NCBI RefSeq assembly: GCF_029223585.1
Contig: NZ_CP119423.1
Span: 248,001 to 312,000, forward strand
DNA: 64,000 nt
Reading direction: 5' to 3'
Origin: Photobacterium sp. DA100
GTDB lineage: Bacteria; Pseudomonadota; Gammaproteobacteria; Enterobacterales; Vibrionaceae
Below are positions 11,329-21,887 of this stretch, piece after piece. The position numbers and the translations under genes are program-made. The notes beneath the pieces are model-generated. The model saw only the letters and a program-made list of their open reading frames with translations. It was not told where the DNA came from and searched no databases. Every line of letters starts with the position of its first letter. The first letter of the stretch is position 1.

Positions 11329-11634
11329 ATGGCTAAAGAATCAATGAAGGCACGCGAAGCTAAACGTGCCAAGCTAGTAGCTAAGTTCGCTGAAAAGCGT
11401 GCTGCGCTAAAAGCTCTAATTAGCGACGTGAATGCGTCTGAAGAAGATCGCTGGAATGCAGTGCTTAAGCTTCAGTCACTACCACGTGATTCTGCGAAGT
11501 CTCGTCAGCGTAACCGCTGTAACCAGACTGGACGTCCACACGGCTACCTACGTAAGTTTGGTCTATGCCGTATCAAGGTTCGTGAAGCTTGCATGAAAGG
11601 CGAGATTCCGGGTCTGCGTAAAGCAAGCTGGTAA
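11329..11634 (+). CDS. rpsN: 30S ribosomal protein S14, zinc-free form (uS14)
   Basis: 101 residues, the long form without the paired CxxC zinc ligands found in the short zinc version. It sits in the 30S head near S3 and S10. The conserved C-terminal block [20 protein letters not shown] is present. Confidence 0.98.
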   Translation: MAKESMKAREAKRAKLVAKFAEKRAALKALISDVNASEEDRWNAVLKLQSLPRDSAKSRQRNRCNQTGRPHGYLRKFGLCRIKVREACMKGEIPGLRKASW

Positions 11635-11669
11635 TTTTTTACCATTTTAGAATCACGGAGTATTGACTT

Positions 11670-12062
11670 ATGAGCATGCAAGATCCGATTTCGGATATGC
11701 TGACCCGCATTCGTAACGGTCAGGCAGCGAAAAAAGTTGCTGTTAAAATGCCATCTTCTAAGCTAAAAGTTGCAATCGCTGCACTGCTTAAAGAAGAAGG
11801 TTACGTGGCTGACTACACTGTTTCTGGTGAAGTTAAGCCTGAGCTAGAAGTTACTCTTAAGTACTTCGAAGCTAACCCAGTTATCGAGCAAATCCAACGT
11901 GTATCACGTCCTGGTCTGCGCATCTACAAGAAGAAAGATGCACTTCCATCAGTGATGGGTGGCCTTGGTATTGCTGTTGTTTCCACTTCCAAGGGTCTGA
12001 TGACCGACCGCGCTGCACGCAAAGCGGGTCTTGGCGGTGAGATTATCTGCTACGTAGCATAA
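11670..12062 (+). CDS. rpsH: 30S ribosomal protein S8 (uS8)
   Basis: 130 residues, as in E. coli. It binds 16S helix 21 and is the translational repressor of the spc operon in E. coli. The C-terminal block [20 protein letters not shown] is typical. Confidence 0.98.
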   Translation: MSMQDPISDMLTRIRNGQAAKKVAVKMPSSKLKVAIAALLKEEGYVADYTVSGEVKPELEVTLKYFEANPVIEQIQRVSRPGLRIYKKKDALPSVMGGLGIAVVSTSKGLMTDRAARKAGLGGEIICYVA

Positions 12063-12074
12063 TAGGAGTAGGAA

Positions 12075-12608
12075 ATGTCTCGTGTTGCAAAAGCACCAGT
12101 AGTTATTCCTGCCGGCGTAGAAGTTAAGCTTAACGGTCAGGAAATCACTGTTAAAGGTGGTAAAGGCGAACTATCTCGCGTTATCCACGAAGCAGTTGTT
12201 CTTTCCCAGGAAGAGAACGCTATCACTTTCGGTCCTCGCGAAGGTTTCGAGAAAGCTTGGGCACAGGCAGGTACTGCACGTGCACTAGTTAACAACATGG
12301 TTGTTGGTGTTACTGAAGGTTACACCAAGAAGCTTACCCTTAAGGGTGTTGGTTACCGTGCTGCTATCAAAGGCAACGCAGTAGCGCTAACTCTTGGCTT
12401 CTCTCACCCAGTTGAGCACGAACTTCCAGCAGGTATCAAAGCTGAATGTCCATCACAAACTGAAATCGTACTAACTGGTACTGATAAGCAGCTTGTTGGT
12501 CAGGTAGCTGCTGATATTCGCGCTTACCGTAGCCCTGAGCCTTACAAAGGTAAAGGTGTTCGTTACGCCGATGAAATCGTGCGTACTAAAGAAGCTAAGA
12601 AGAAGTAA
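12075..12608 (+). CDS. rplF: 50S ribosomal protein L6 (uL6)
   Basis: 177 residues, the E. coli length; two tandem L6 folds near the factor-binding centre at the base of the L7/L12 stalk. The signature [14 protein letters not shown] is near the C terminus. Confidence 0.98.
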   Translation: MSRVAKAPVVIPAGVEVKLNGQEITVKGGKGELSRVIHEAVVLSQEENAITFGPREGFEKAWAQAGTARALVNNMVVGVTEGYTKKLTLKGVGYRAAIKGNAVALTLGFSHPVEHELPAGIKAECPSQTEIVLTGTDKQLVGQVAADIRAYRSPEPYKGKGVRYADEIVRTKEAKKK

Positions 12609-12617
12609 GGTAACACT

Positions 12618-12971
12618 ATGGATAAGAAAGCATCTCGTATCCGTCGTGCGACCCGTGCACGTCGTAAGATTGCTGAACTGGGTGCAACTCGCCTAGTTGT
12701 ACACCGTACTCCACGTCACGTGTACGCTCAGGTTATCGCACCAAATGGTTCTGAGGTAATCGCAGCCGCTTCTACAGTAGAAAAAGCGATCCGTGAGTCG
12801 GTTAAGGGTACTGGTAACAAAGACGCTGCTGCAGCTGTAGGTAAAGCTATTGCTGAGCGCGCGATTGAAAAAGGCATCTCTACAGTTGCATTCGATCGTT
12901 CTGGTTTCCAATACCACGGCCGTGTAGCTGCACTAGCAGAAGCTGCTCGTGAAGCTGGTCTGAAATTCTAA
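12618..12971 (+). CDS. rplR: 50S ribosomal protein L18 (uL18)
   Basis: 117 residues, the E. coli length. It binds 5S rRNA and helps attach it to the central protuberance, with the basic N terminus [15 protein letters not shown] and the C-terminal block [12 protein letters not shown]. Confidence 0.98.
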   Translation: MDKKASRIRRATRARRKIAELGATRLVVHRTPRHVYAQVIAPNGSEVIAAASTVEKAIRESVKGTGNKDAAAAVGKAIAERAIEKGISTVAFDRSGFQYHGRVAALAEAAREAGLKF

Positions 12972-12983
12972 GGTAGGCGGAAG

Positions 12984-13481
12984 ATGGCTAACGAAAAAAC
13001 ACAATCAGATTTGCATGAAAAGCTGATCGCTGTTAACCGTGTATCTAAGACGGTTAAAGGTGGTCGTATTTTCAGCTTTACTGCACTAACTGTAGTTGGT
13101 GACGGTAACGGTCGCGTTGGTTTCGGTTACGGCAAGGCACGTGAAGTTCCTGCTGCGATCCAGAAAGCGATGGAAAAAGCACGTCGCAACATGGTTAATG
13201 TTGCCCTAAACGAAGGTACTCTTCACCACGCTGTTAAAGGCCGCCACACTGGTTCTAAAGTGTACATGCAGCCTGCATCAGAAGGTACTGGTATCATCGC
13301 CGGTGGTGCAATGCGTGCAGTGCTAGAAGTTGCGGGTGTTCGCAACGTACTAGCTAAAGCATACGGCTCTACAAACCCAATCAACATCGTTCGCGCGACA
13401 ATTGACGGTTTGAGTGGCATGAACTCTCCAGAAATGATCGCTGCGAAGCGTGGTCTTTCTGTTAAAGAAATTCTGGAGTAA
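12984..13481 (+). CDS. rpsE: 30S ribosomal protein S5 (uS5)
   Basis: 165 residues (E. coli 167). It forms part of the mRNA entry channel and affects decoding fidelity. The double-stranded-RNA-binding-like N-terminal segment [18 protein letters not shown] and the [17 protein letters not shown] block are conserved. Confidence 0.98.
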   Translation: MANEKTQSDLHEKLIAVNRVSKTVKGGRIFSFTALTVVGDGNGRVGFGYGKAREVPAAIQKAMEKARRNMVNVALNEGTLHHAVKGRHTGSKVYMQPASEGTGIIAGGAMRAVLEVAGVRNVLAKAYGSTNPINIVRATIDGLSGMNSPEMIAAKRGLSVKEILE

Positions 13482-13486
13482 TTGAC

Positions 13487-13666
13487 ATGGCTAAGACTAT
13501 TAAAGTTACGCAGACCAAGAGCTCTATCGGCCGTCTGCCTAAGCACAAAGCTACTTTGCGTGGCCTAGGCCTTCGTCGCATCAACCACACTGTAGAACTT
13601 GAAGATACTCCGTGCGTACGCGGTATGATCAACAAGGTTTACTACATGGTTAAAGTTGAGGAGTAA
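13487..13666 (+). CDS. rpmD: 50S ribosomal protein L30 (uL30)
   Basis: A short 59-residue gene read directly from the sequence. It starts [20 protein letters not shown] and ends VYYMVKVEE, equal in length to E. coli L30. It lies 5 bases after rpsE and 5 before rplO, the conserved spc position. The protein sits on the 50S surface near 5S rRNA. Confidence 0.97.
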   Translation: MAKTIKVTQTKSSIGRLPKHKATLRGLGLRRINHTVELEDTPCVRGMINKVYYMVKVEE

Positions 13667-13671
13667 TCAGA

Positions 13672-14106
13672 ATGCGTTTGAATACTCTATCACCGGCTGC
13701 GGGTTCTAAGCCTTCTGCGAAGCGCGTAGGCCGTGGTATCGGTTCAGGTCTGGGTAAAACTTGTGGCCGTGGTCACAAAGGTCAGAAATCACGTTCAGGT
13801 GGTTCTGTACGTCCAGGCTTCGAAGGCGGTCAAATGCCTTTGAAACAGCGTCTACCAAAATTCGGTTTTACTTCTCGCAAGAGCCTTGTAACAGCTGAAG
13901 TTCGTCTAGGTGAGCTAGCGAAAGTTGAAGGTGACGTAGTAAGCCTTGAAACTCTTAAGGCTGCGAACGTAATCACTAAGAACATCGAGTTCGTGAAAGT
14001 TGTACTTTCTGGTGAAATCGCTCGCGCTGTAACAGTTAAAGGTCTACGCGTGACTAAAGGCGCTAAAGCTGCTATCGAAGCTGCAGGCGGTAAAATCGAG
14101 GAATAA
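13672..14106 (+). CDS. rplO: 50S ribosomal protein L15 (uL15)
   Basis: 144 residues, the E. coli length. A late-assembly 50S protein with the long basic Gly-rich N-terminal extension ([20 protein letters not shown]) that threads into 23S rRNA. Confidence 0.98.
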   Translation: MRLNTLSPAAGSKPSAKRVGRGIGSGLGKTCGRGHKGQKSRSGGSVRPGFEGGQMPLKQRLPKFGFTSRKSLVTAEVRLGELAKVEGDVVSLETLKAANVITKNIEFVKVVLSGEIARAVTVKGLRVTKGAKAAIEAAGGKIEE

Positions 14107-14128
14107 TTAACTCGAGGATGAGGTACAG

Positions 14129-15454
14129 ATGGCTAAACAACCAGGACAAGATTTTCGTAGCGCCCAAGGTGGCCTAGCAGAGCTTAAGACACGCCTATTA
14201 TTCGTTTTAGGTGCTATCTTAATTTTCCGAGCAGGCTCTTTTGTGCCTATTCCTGGTATTGACGCTGCTGTACTTGCCGATCTGTTCGAACAGCAAAAGG
14301 GTACCATCATTGAACTGTTCAACATGTTCTCTGGTGGTGCACTTGAGCGTGCTTCCATTCTAGCACTGGGTATCATGCCGTATATCTCGGCATCGATCAT
14401 TGTCCAGTTGCTGACGGTTGTTCACCCGGCTCTTGCCGAGTTGAAGAAGGAAGGGGAGTCTGGCCGTCGTAAGATTAGCCAGTACACCCGTTACGGCACG
14501 CTTGTTTTGGCAACCTTCCAAGCAATTGGTATTGCAACGGGGTTACCAAGTATGATCCCGGGTCTGGTTATTAACCCAGGCCTTGGATTCTACTTTGTTG
14601 CGGTTGTTAGTTTGGTTACCGGTACCATGTTCTTGATGTGGTTGGGTGAACAGATTACGGAGCGTGGCATAGGTAACGGTATATCTTTGATTATTTTCAC
14701 TGGTATCGTTGCAGGTTTGCCGCCAGCTATTGGACAGACAGTGGAGCAAGCGCGTCAAGGTGAATTGCACGTACTTCTTCTACTATTAATTGCAGTGATC
14801 TCTTTCGCTGTTATTTACTTTGTAGTGTTCATGGAACGTGGTCAGCGCCGTATCGTCGTTAACTACGCCAAGCGTCAGCAAGGCCGTCGTGTCTTTGCCG
14901 CGCAGAGCACTCACCTGCCGTTGAAAATCAACATGGCAGGCGTAATTCCAGCGATTTTTGCATCAAGCATTATTCTGTTCCCGGGTACACTGGCTCAGTG
15001 GTTCGGTCAGAATGAGAACCTAGGTTGGCTCAGCGATATTTCACTGGCGCTAAGCCCAGGTCAGCCACTTTACGTGATGCTGTATGCTGCTGCGATTATT
15101 TTCTTCTGTTTCTTCTATACCGCGTTGGTGTTTAACCCTCGCGAGACAGCTGACAACTTGAAGAAGTCTGGTGCGTTCGTACCTGGTATTCGCCCGGGTG
15201 AGCAGACCGCAAAATATATAGATAAAGTGATGACTCGCCTGACATTGGCTGGCGCGTTGTATATCACATTTATCTGTCTGATCCCCGAGTTTATGATGAT
15301 TGCATGGAATGTCCGCTTCTATTTTGGCGGTACTTCACTACTTATCGTAGTTGTGGTCATTATGGACTTCATGGCTCAAGTTCAGACACATCTGATGTCT
15401 CAACAATATGAGTCTGTTTTGAAAAAGGCTAATCTTAAGGGCTCAGGCCGTTAA
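14129..15454 (+). CDS. secY: Protein translocase subunit SecY
   Basis: 441 residues (E. coli 443). It is the channel of the SecYEG translocon in the inner membrane, with ten hydrophobic segments visible. Motifs include [14 protein letters not shown] (TM2) and the cytoplasmic loops [11 protein letters not shown] and [14 protein letters not shown] used for SecA and ribosome binding. It sits in the spc operon between rplO and rpmJ, as in E. coli. Confidence 0.98.
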
Positions 15455-15477
15455 GATCCCATTTACGGAGTTTAGCA

Positions 15478-15591
15478 ATGAAAGTTCGTGCTTCCGTTAA
15501 GAAAATCTGCCGTAACTGTAAAGTTATCAAGCGCAACGGTGTTGTGCGTGTAATTTGCAGTGAGCCAAAGCACAAACAGCGCCAAGGCTAA
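15478..15591 (+). CDS. rpmJ: 50S ribosomal protein L36, zinc-binding form (bL36)
   Basis: 37 residues, read directly: [19 protein letters not shown] to KHKQRQG. Cys11, Cys14, Cys27 and His32 form the zinc site, so this is the zinc-containing (C+) paralogue. Last gene of the spc operon. One residue shorter than E. coli L36 between the third ligand Cys and the His. Confidence 0.96.
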
Positions 15592-15623
15592 TTAGCAGAA
15601 ATATTTCTTGCAAATTGAAGGTA

Positions 15624-15652
15624 GGTTGGCTAAATTAGCCAACCAATCTTTT
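15624..15652 (+). terminator. Hairpin after rpmJ
   Basis: GGTTGGCTAA and TTAGCCAACC form a perfect 10-bp inverted repeat with a single central base, followed by AATCTTTT. It probably attenuates or ends the spc transcript before the alpha operon leader; the T tract is short. Confidence 0.55.
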
Positions 15653-15660
15653 GTGTGTGC

Positions 15661-15745
15661 AAAAGAATTGTTCCACCGCTGCGTATCCTAAACGGGCTTT
15701 GCAGCGGTTATTCTTGAAAAGTACTAGGAGTGAATAGTGGCCCGT
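15661..15745 (+). promoter_or_regulatory. Alpha operon leader pseudoknot (S4 target)
   Basis: AAGAAT pairs with ATTCTT and CCGCTGC (15676-15682) with GCAGCGG (15701-15707). The inner segment GTATCCTAAACGGGCTTT closely resembles the E. coli alpha-operon leader (Rfam Alpha_RBS type), and the GTG start with AGGAG follows at the same place. In E. coli this pseudoknot binds S4 and traps the ribosome at rpsM. Confidence 0.85.
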
Positions 15746-16093
15746 ATTGCAGGCATTAACATTCCTGATCAAAAACATTCTGTAATCGCTCTTACTGCGA
15801 TCTACGGCATCGGTAAGACTCGCTCAAAAGCTATCCTAGCTGAAGCGGGTATCGCTGAAGATGTTAAGATCAGTGAACTAACTGAAGAGCAGATCGATCT
15901 ACTGCGTGATGGTGTAGCTAAGTACACTGTAGAAGGTGATCTACGTCGTGAAGTTTCCATGAACATCAAGCGTCTAATGGACCTTGGCTGTTACCGTGGT
16001 CTTCGTCATCGTCGCAGTCTACCACTACGTGGACAGCGTACTAAAACCAACGCACGTACCCGTAAGGGTCCGCGCAAGCCGATCAAAAAATAA
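15737..16093 (+). CDS. rpsM: 30S ribosomal protein S13 (uS13)
   Basis: 118 residues, the E. coli length. It lies at the top of the 30S head and contacts P-site tRNA through its basic tail ([15 protein letters not shown]). The start is GTG at 15737 inside the S4-binding leader structure, as in E. coli. Confidence 0.98.
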   Translation: MARIAGINIPDQKHSVIALTAIYGIGKTRSKAILAEAGIAEDVKISELTEEQIDLLRDGVAKYTVEGDLRREVSMNIKRLMDLGCYRGLRHRRSLPLRGQRTKTNARTRKGPRKPIKK

Positions 16094-16104
16094 TCGGAAG
16101 GTAG

Positions 16105-16500
<396 letters not shown>

Positions 16501-16532
16501 CGTTTCGTTTCTAGGAAAACTGGAGAAAGAAC

Positions 16533-17153
16533 ATGGCAAGATATTTGGGTCCTAAGCTGAAGCTTAGCCGTCGTGAAGGCACAGACTTGTTCCTTAAGTC
16601 TGGTGTACGCGCGATTGATACCAAGTGTAAAATTGACAATGCACCTGGTGTGCATGGTGCTCGTCGCGGTCGTCTATCTGACTACGGCGTACAGCTTCGT
16701 GAGAAGCAAAAAGTTCGTCGTACTTACGGCGTACTAGAGAAGCAATTCCGTAACTACTACAAAGAAGCTGCTCGCCTTAAAGGCAACACAGGTGAAAATC
16801 TGCTTCAGCTTCTTGAAGGTCGTCTAGATAACGTAGTTTACCGCATGGGTTTTGGTGCTACTCGCGCTGAAGCACGTCAGCTGGTAAGCCACAAAGCGAT
16901 CCTAGTTAACGGTCAAGTCGTAAACGTTCCTTCTTTCAAGGTAGCGGCAAACGACGTTGTTAGCATTCGTGAGAAAGCTAAGAACCAAGCACGCATCAAA
17001 GCAGCTCTAGAAGTTGCTACTCAGCGTGAACTACCGACTTGGGTCGAAGTAGACAGCAGCAAACTAGAAGGTACTTTCAAGCGCCTTCCAGAACGTTCTG
17101 ATTTGTCTGCCGACATCAACGAACACCTGATCGTCGAGCTTTACTCTAAGTAA
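16533..17153 (+). CDS. rpsD: 30S ribosomal protein S4 (uS4)
   Basis: 206 residues, the E. coli length. It is a primary 16S-binding assembly protein, part of the mRNA entry helicase, and the repressor of its own operon through the leader before rpsM. The S4 RNA-binding domain ([20 protein letters not shown]) is clear. Confidence 0.98.
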   Translation: MARYLGPKLKLSRREGTDLFLKSGVRAIDTKCKIDNAPGVHGARRGRLSDYGVQLREKQKVRRTYGVLEKQFRNYYKEAARLKGNTGENLLQLLEGRLDNVVYRMGFGATRAEARQLVSHKAILVNGQVVNVPSFKVAANDVVSIREKAKNQARIKAALEVATQRELPTWVEVDSSKLEGTFKRLPERSDLSADINEHLIVELYSK

Positions 17154-17176
17154 GGCTATAGTTAAGAGAGGACACA

Positions 17177-18166
17177 ATGCAGGGTTCTGTAACAGAATTT
17201 CTTAAGCCACGTCTTGTTGATATTGAACAAGTTAACACGACGCATGCAAAAGTAACTCTTGAGCCGCTAGAGCGTGGTTTCGGCCACACTCTTGGTAACG
17301 CTCTCCGTCGTATTCTTCTATCTTCAATGCCGGGTTGTGCCGTAACTGAAGTAGAAATCGACGGTGTGTTACACGAGTACAGCACCAAAGAAGGAGTACA
17401 GGAAGACATCCTTGAAATCCTTCTAAACCTTAAAGGCCTAGCCGTTAAGGTTGAGGGTAAAGACGAAGTTATCCTTACTCTGAACAAATCTGGTGCAGGC
17501 CCTGTTGTTGCAGGTGACATCACCCACGACGGTGATGTTGAGATTGCGAACCCAGAGCACGTAATCTGCCACCTAACTGATGACCATGCTGACATCAGCA
17601 TGCGCATCAAGGTAGAGCGTGGTCGTGGCTATGTACCAGCGTCTGCTCGTATTCACACTGAAGAAGACGAGCGTCCAATTGGTCGTCTGCTAGTTGATGC
17701 AACTTTCAGCCCAGTTGACCGTATCGCATACGCCGTTGAGGCAGCACGTGTAGAACAACGTACTGACCTTGATAAGCTAGTTATCGATATGGAGACTAAC
17801 GGTACTCTTGATCCTGAGGAAGCGATCCGTCGCGCAGCTACTATCCTAGCTGAGCAGTTGGATGCATTCGTAGATCTTCGTGATGTACGTGTTCCTGAAG
17901 AGAAAGAAGAGAAGCCGGAGTTCGATCCGATCCTACTGCGTCCTGTAGACGATCTTGAACTAACTGTTCGCTCTGCTAACTGTCTAAAAGCAGAAGCGAT
18001 CCACTACATCGGTGATCTTGTTCAGCGTACTGAGGTTGAGCTCCTTAAGACTCCAAACCTTGGTAAGAAGTCTTTGACAGAAATCAAAGACGTGCTGGCA
18101 TCACGTGGTCTGTCTCTAGGTATGCGCCTAGAAAACTGGCCGCCAGCATCTATTGCTGAAGATTAA
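17177..18166 (+). CDS. rpoA: RNA polymerase alpha subunit
   Basis: 329 residues, identical in length to E. coli alpha. The N-terminal assembly domain (about 1-235) includes the block [19 protein letters not shown]. The C-terminal domain begins after an acidic linker ([12 protein letters not shown]) and carries the UP-element and activator contact segment [19 protein letters not shown]-rich tracts suited to this domain precede the rrn promoters in this window. Confidence 0.98.
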   Translation: MQGSVTEFLKPRLVDIEQVNTTHAKVTLEPLERGFGHTLGNALRRILLSSMPGCAVTEVEIDGVLHEYSTKEGVQEDILEILLNLKGLAVKVEGKDEVILTLNKSGAGPVVAGDITHDGDVEIANPEHVICHLTDDHADISMRIKVERGRGYVPASARIHTEEDERPIGRLLVDATFSPVDRIAYAVEAARVEQRTDLDKLVIDMETNGTLDPEEAIRRAATILAEQLDAFVDLRDVRVPEEKEEKPEFDPILLRPVDDLELTVRSANCLKAEAIHYIGDLVQRTEVELLKTPNLGKKSLTEIKDVLASRGLSLGMRLENWPPASIAED

Positions 18167-18199
18167 TAGTTACTGATATCTAGTTAGAAGGATTAGGTC

Positions 18200-18586
18200 A
18201 TGCGCCATCGTAAGAGTGGTCGTCAACTCAACCGCAACAGCAGCCATCGCAAAGCGATGTTCAGCAACATGGCTGGCTCTCTGGTACGTCACGAACTTAT
18301 CAAGACTACCCTGCCTAAGGCAAAAGAGCTGCGTCGCGTAATTGAGCCATTGATTACCCTAGCTAAGACTGACAGTGTTGCTAACCGTCGTCTTGCATTC
18401 GCACGTACTCGTGATAACGAAGTTGTTGCGAAACTATTTAACGAACTGGGTCCACGTTTTGCTCAGCGTCCAGGCGGTTACACTCGCATCATGAAATGCG
18501 GTTTCCGTGCTGGCGATAAAGCCCCTATGGCTTACATCGAGCTAGTAGACCGTCCTGAAGCTCAGGAAGAAGCTGCTGCTGAATAA
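18200..18586 (+). CDS. rplQ: 50S ribosomal protein L17 (bL17)
   Basis: 128 residues (E. coli 127); a tunnel-exit-side 50S protein starting [20 protein letters not shown]. Last gene of the alpha operon, followed by a strong terminator. Confidence 0.98.
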   Translation: MRHRKSGRQLNRNSSHRKAMFSNMAGSLVRHELIKTTLPKAKELRRVIEPLITLAKTDSVANRRLAFARTRDNEVVAKLFNELGPRFAQRPGGYTRIMKCGFRAGDKAPMAYIELVDRPEAQEEAAAE

Positions 18587-18612
18587 GCACTAGCGCGTTA
18601 AATAAAAAAGAG

Positions 18613-18640
18613 GCCGAGTCTTAGACTCGGCTTTTTTTTT
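18613..18640 (+). terminator. Terminator of the alpha operon
   Basis: Perfect 8-bp stem GCCGAGTC / GACTCGGC with a TTA loop and a nine-T run, 26 bases after the rplQ stop. It marks the border between the ribosomal superoperon and the polysaccharide locus. Confidence 0.95.
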
Positions 18641-18680
18641 GCATCTGGTTTATTACTCATAATGGTAAGGACGCGGATGT

Positions 18681-19661
18681 ATGATTTATCTGATTGTCGA
18701 CAGCTCGGGATTTGGCGGAATTGAGAGCCACATCCAGCAGTTAGCTATACTGCTTCAGTCCAAGCAGGCCGAGCTTGAAGTTGTTTACCTCCAGCATTAC
18801 CCCTCACACCCGCAGTATGCGGAGCTAGAGCAGCACCATATTTCCTACCGTTTCCTTAGCGAGAGCTCTGTTACTACTTTTTTTCGTCAGCTTAAGGCGG
18901 ATGACATCGTCCATGCCCACGGCTACAAGGCCTCGATCCTATCTCGTTTTGGCCGGTTACTGGCTCGATACCATTTGGTGACCACTTTCCATGCTGGCGA
19001 GGCGGTGTCAGGCAAGCTGGCCTTCTATGAGTGGCTCAACCGCTATACCGCGGCCTTTTCCTACAACCTTGCCGTCAGTGAAAAAATCAAAACAGACTTG
19101 CCATTTCGTTGCGAATTGCTGCGCAATTTTGTCCATTGCCAAAACGCTAACGATAGCCGCAACCGCCATTCGACGCTGCAGGTCGGCTTTGTCGGCAGGC
19201 TAAGCCATGAAAAGGCCATCGATCGCTTTGTTTTTCTCTGCGCACAGCTACCGAATATCAAGTGCCATGTGTTTGGTGATGGCGACCAAGCCGGGATGCT
19301 GCAAGGTCGGCCTGTCATCTGGCATGGTGCCGTGCCTGCGATGGAGCCCTATTGGCACTTGCTTGATGTTTTACTTATTACCTCTCGGGCGGAAGGCATG
19401 CCGATGGCTGCCCTCGAAGCCATGGCGCACGGTGTCGTGGTGCTATCTACGGATGTGGGTGAAATGCCCTCGCTACTGGAGCAGGAGTGTTTGGTTGCCG
19501 AGGCGCACTGGCAGGCTCTCGCCGCAAGGGTGAAAGAGCTCGATAATGCCGGTGACGAAGCCTGGCAGCGGCTGTCAAAGCGGCAACACCAGCTTGTCAA
19601 GAACCACTACAGCGGTGAGGCGTGCTGGCAACAACTGGCGCGGATCTATCGGATGGTATGA
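18681..19661 (+). CDS. Family 4-type glycosyltransferase at the locus edge
   Basis: 326 residues with a GT-B layout. The N-terminal half holds the acceptor-side motifs GFGGIESHIQQLA and HAHGYKAS. The C-terminal half holds GFVGRLSHEKAIDRF and the nucleotide-sugar E-x7-E signature in EGMPMAALEAMAHG. It probably adds one sugar to the repeat unit made by the neighbouring syp-like genes. The ATG follows AAGGA, 40 bases after the rplQ terminator, with no clear promoter. It converges on the SypE-like gene with only three bases between the stops and no terminator. It could correspond to sypH, but orthology cannot be judged here. Confidence 0.88.
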   Translation: MIYLIVDSSGFGGIESHIQQLAILLQSKQAELEVVYLQHYPSHPQYAELEQHHISYRFLSESSVTTFFRQLKADDIVHAHGYKASILSRFGRLLARYHLVTTFHAGEAVSGKLAFYEWLNRYTAAFSYNLAVSEKIKTDLPFRCELLRNFVHCQNANDSRNRHSTLQVGFVGRLSHEKAIDRFVFLCAQLPNIKCHVFGDGDQAGMLQGRPVIWHGAVPAMEPYWHLLDVLLITSRAEGMPMAALEAMAHGVVVLSTDVGEMPSLLEQECLVAEAHWQALAARVKELDNAGDEAWQRLSKRQHQLVKNHYSGEACWQQLARIYRMV

Positions 19662-19664
19662 TGG

Positions 19665-21167
19665 CTACTCGTTGTTCTCCGCTATGTGCCCCATTTCTGG
19701 GATTGTAGTCAGAGTGAATAGAGCACGGTCGTCTTCGTGATTTTGTGGAGTGCGCTGCCAAAGATACTGGTGGCGTTCACTACTGGGCATCAGCACCATG
19801 TCCTGTCTTTCGTGTTCTGTCAGCACCGTTTCCAATAAACCATCGCTGTAGCCGTGCAGGCTATGACCCTCATCCAGTTTCATGCGATATCCCCCAGTCT
19901 GAGGCGACTCGAATAACCCTAACAAGCCGGAAGACTGGTCAATATGATGGCATGAGTTAGTGCAGTGGATCGGCTTTGGCATTCCGGCGTTGTAGAGGGT
20001 GATGGTGTTGTCGGTAGCAAGGTGAAGGACCAGTAAGCACACCAAGTTATTTGCCTGGGTTTGATAGAGGTATTGGTTGAGGCGGCGGCAAAACTGTTCT
20101 GGGGTGATGTCCGGATCTTGGAGCAGGCCCAGGATCACCCCGTAGCTGATCCCTCCATTGGCTTTTGCGATGACGCCATGCCCCATCAGATCGCCGAGGA
20201 TCACCATAGTGGAGCCATCTGGCCGCGGCTGGTGAATAAAGAAATCGCCACTGATCTCCGGCTCTCTGCTTAGCAGGAGCCTGAAGTTTCCCGTGGTCAA
20301 TGTCGTTGTGGCAGCTGCTTTTGAACCGGGCATAGCGGTGTGCTCAAATTGTTGCAGCAGGTTGTCTTCGAAGGCACTGAGTAAGTTGTCATGGCGTTTG
20401 AGTACCCGTTCTAGTACTTGGAGTAAGCGCCACTTGTCGATAGGCTTGGTGAGGAAATCATCGATGCCTGACTGACTGACGGCCGTCATCGTTTCCGACA
20501 ATGTATCTCCCGATAAGAAGACAAAAGGTAGCAACCGGTGTTGGCGCTTATTGGCCACTAAACGGCGAAACTCGAGCCCATTGATATTTGGCATCCACAA
20601 GTCGGTCAGCACCAGGTCGCAGTGGTTGTCATCCAGCCAAACTAGAGCATCATCTGCCTGGCTGAAAATAGAGACTTGGTAATCCTGTTCGAGGTAGCTG
20701 CAAAGCATGGCCAGCTGACTATGGCTGTCATCGACAATGACCAAATGTTTACGGGAAGAGGCCTGGGGCAGGGCAAACTCAATGGTGTTGCCGCCTGTGG
20801 TAACTTGGTAACTGAAATCGGGGAAAATGGTTTTGATGATGGCCAGCCCCATGCCGGACTCGCAAGGGAGTTCGGGTAGTGCTGCATCTGATAGTTGCTG
20901 TGCAAGTGCCGCCCAGGGGGCACCGTTGTCGGTGATGGCAAAACGATATTGTCCTTCGACTTTACCGTAACTGATTGTGCAGTGAGTCGCGGACTGCTGC
21001 TGGTGATCTAATAGGTTAGTACAGTACTCGCTGCATACTAGCTTGATGTCCTGAATTAAGTCAGGAGTTAGCAGCAGCGCCTGGGTTTTGACGTCCAGCA
21101 CCCGTCGTATATTGGCTATGTTTTCATAACTTAGCGCAAACTGGCGCTGGAACAAAACCTGATTCAT
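19665..21167 (-). CDS. sypE: SypE-like kinase-receiver-PP2C phosphatase switch
   Basis: 500 residues in three parts. An RsbW-type HATPase domain (about 1-135) has the N box CSEYCTNLLDH (Asn51), DNGAP and GMGLAI. A CheY-like receiver (about 140-260) has the DD pair at 146-147, phospho-acceptor Asp189 in LTDLWMPN and the TKPID lysine. A PP2C/SpoIIE-type phosphatase domain (about 300-490) has SGDFF, ILGDLMGHG and GYSDGLLE. This three-part layout is that of V. fischeri SypE, which phosphorylates and dephosphorylates the STAS protein SypA to gate biofilm formation. Key residues of both catalytic domains are present. It is the last gene of the A-E module, 27 bases after sypD, behind an AGGA site. 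Confidence 0.9.
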   Translation of the reverse strand: MNQVLFQRQFALSYENIANIRRVLDVKTQALLLTPDLIQDIKLVCSEYCTNLLDHQQQSATHCTISYGKVEGQYRFAITDNGAPWAALAQQLSDAALPELPCESGMGLAIIKTIFPDFSYQVTTGGNTIEFALPQASSRKHLVIVDDSHSQLAMLCSYLEQDYQVSIFSQADDALVWLDDNHCDLVLTDLWMPNINGLEFRRLVANKRQHRLLPFVFLSGDTLSETMTAVSQSGIDDFLTKPIDKWRLLQVLERVLKRHDNLLSAFEDNLLQQFEHTAMPGSKAAATTTLTTGNFRLLLSREPEISGDFFIHQPRPDGSTMVILGDLMGHGVIAKANGGISYGVILGLLQDPDITPEQFCRRLNQYLYQTQANNLVCLLVLHLATDNTITLYNAGMPKPIHCTNSCHHIDQSSGLLGLFESPQTGGYRMKLDEGHSLHGYSDGLLETVLTEHERQDMVLMPSSERHQYLWQRTPQNHEDDRALFTLTTIPEMGHIAENNE

Positions 21168-21194
21168 CCCGATTGATCCTTGATCGTAACTTGG

Positions 21195-21887
21195 CTATTG
21201 GTATTTTCCCTGTAGCAGCGGACTGTTTTGAATGTAGTCGATAAGCAGGTATTTGAGGCTCTGGGGTAACCACCGTGCTTTCCCGTTCAATACCCTGATG
21301 ATCTCTTCGGCCAATGAGGGGTTGTACTGATCGTTGACCAAGGTACCGAGTAAGCTGACGCCGTTTTGTTCCAGTTTATGGATGCAGGTCAGTAGCTCAC
21401 TCTCGGTAGTTTTTGCGGCGGCAAGGCAAAGAATGGTGGCATCGCTGGCATGGCTGATCGTACCGATAGGTAAGTTACGCCAGTTGGTCTGGGTCAGAGT
21501 GCCGACATCGCACAGGATATAGTGGTAGCGCTGCTTCCAGCGCTTAATGGCTTGGCAAAAACTATCGTGTTGACGCAAATCTAGCACTGTTTTCTCATCT
21601 CTCGGACGGGGCAGTAGTGTTAGCTGCTCGGTGAGCTGGAGCATGGCCTCGGCTTCTCCTAGCCCGTTGCTGTGCCAGGGCTTGGCGGTACACCCCTGGC
21701 CGGATCCGGTCAGATCCAGATCTATCAGCAGTACCTTATGATCTTCCGCGCAGCGGCGCGCCAGCCAGTTGCAGTGGGTTGAGGTGCCACATTGGCTTGA
21801 GGCGCCTGCCAGAGTGATCACTCTGGCGTGATGGCGATGGATTTGGTGGAAGAGTTGCTCATATTCGCCGCTAAGCCAAGGTTTCAT
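21195..21887 (-). CDS. sypD: SypD-like CpsD/Wzc-family ATPase, Walker A lysine missing
   Basis: 230 residues, the cytoplasmic half of a bacterial tyrosine-kinase/chain-length system that would pair with the Wzz-like SypO. The Walker A position reads AGASSQCGTSTHC where family members have GKST, so the invariant lysine is Thr. Walker A-prime is present as VLLIDLDLTGSG. There is no dense C-terminal tyrosine cluster, only scattered Tyr in KYLLIDYIQNSPLLQGKYQ. It overlaps sypC by four bases (ATGA). ATP hydrolysis or autophosphorylation is doubtful; a structural role is possible. Confidence 0.82.
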   Translation of the reverse strand: MKPWLSGEYEQLFHQIHRHHARVITLAGASSQCGTSTHCNWLARRCAEDHKVLLIDLDLTGSGQGCTAKPWHSNGLGEAEAMLQLTEQLTLLPRPRDEKTVLDLRQHDSFCQAIKRWKQRYHYILCDVGTLTQTNWRNLPIGTISHASDATILCLAAAKTTESELLTCIHKLEQNGVSLLGTLVNDQYNPSLAEEIIRVLNGKARWLPQSLKYLLIDYIQNSPLLQGKYQ

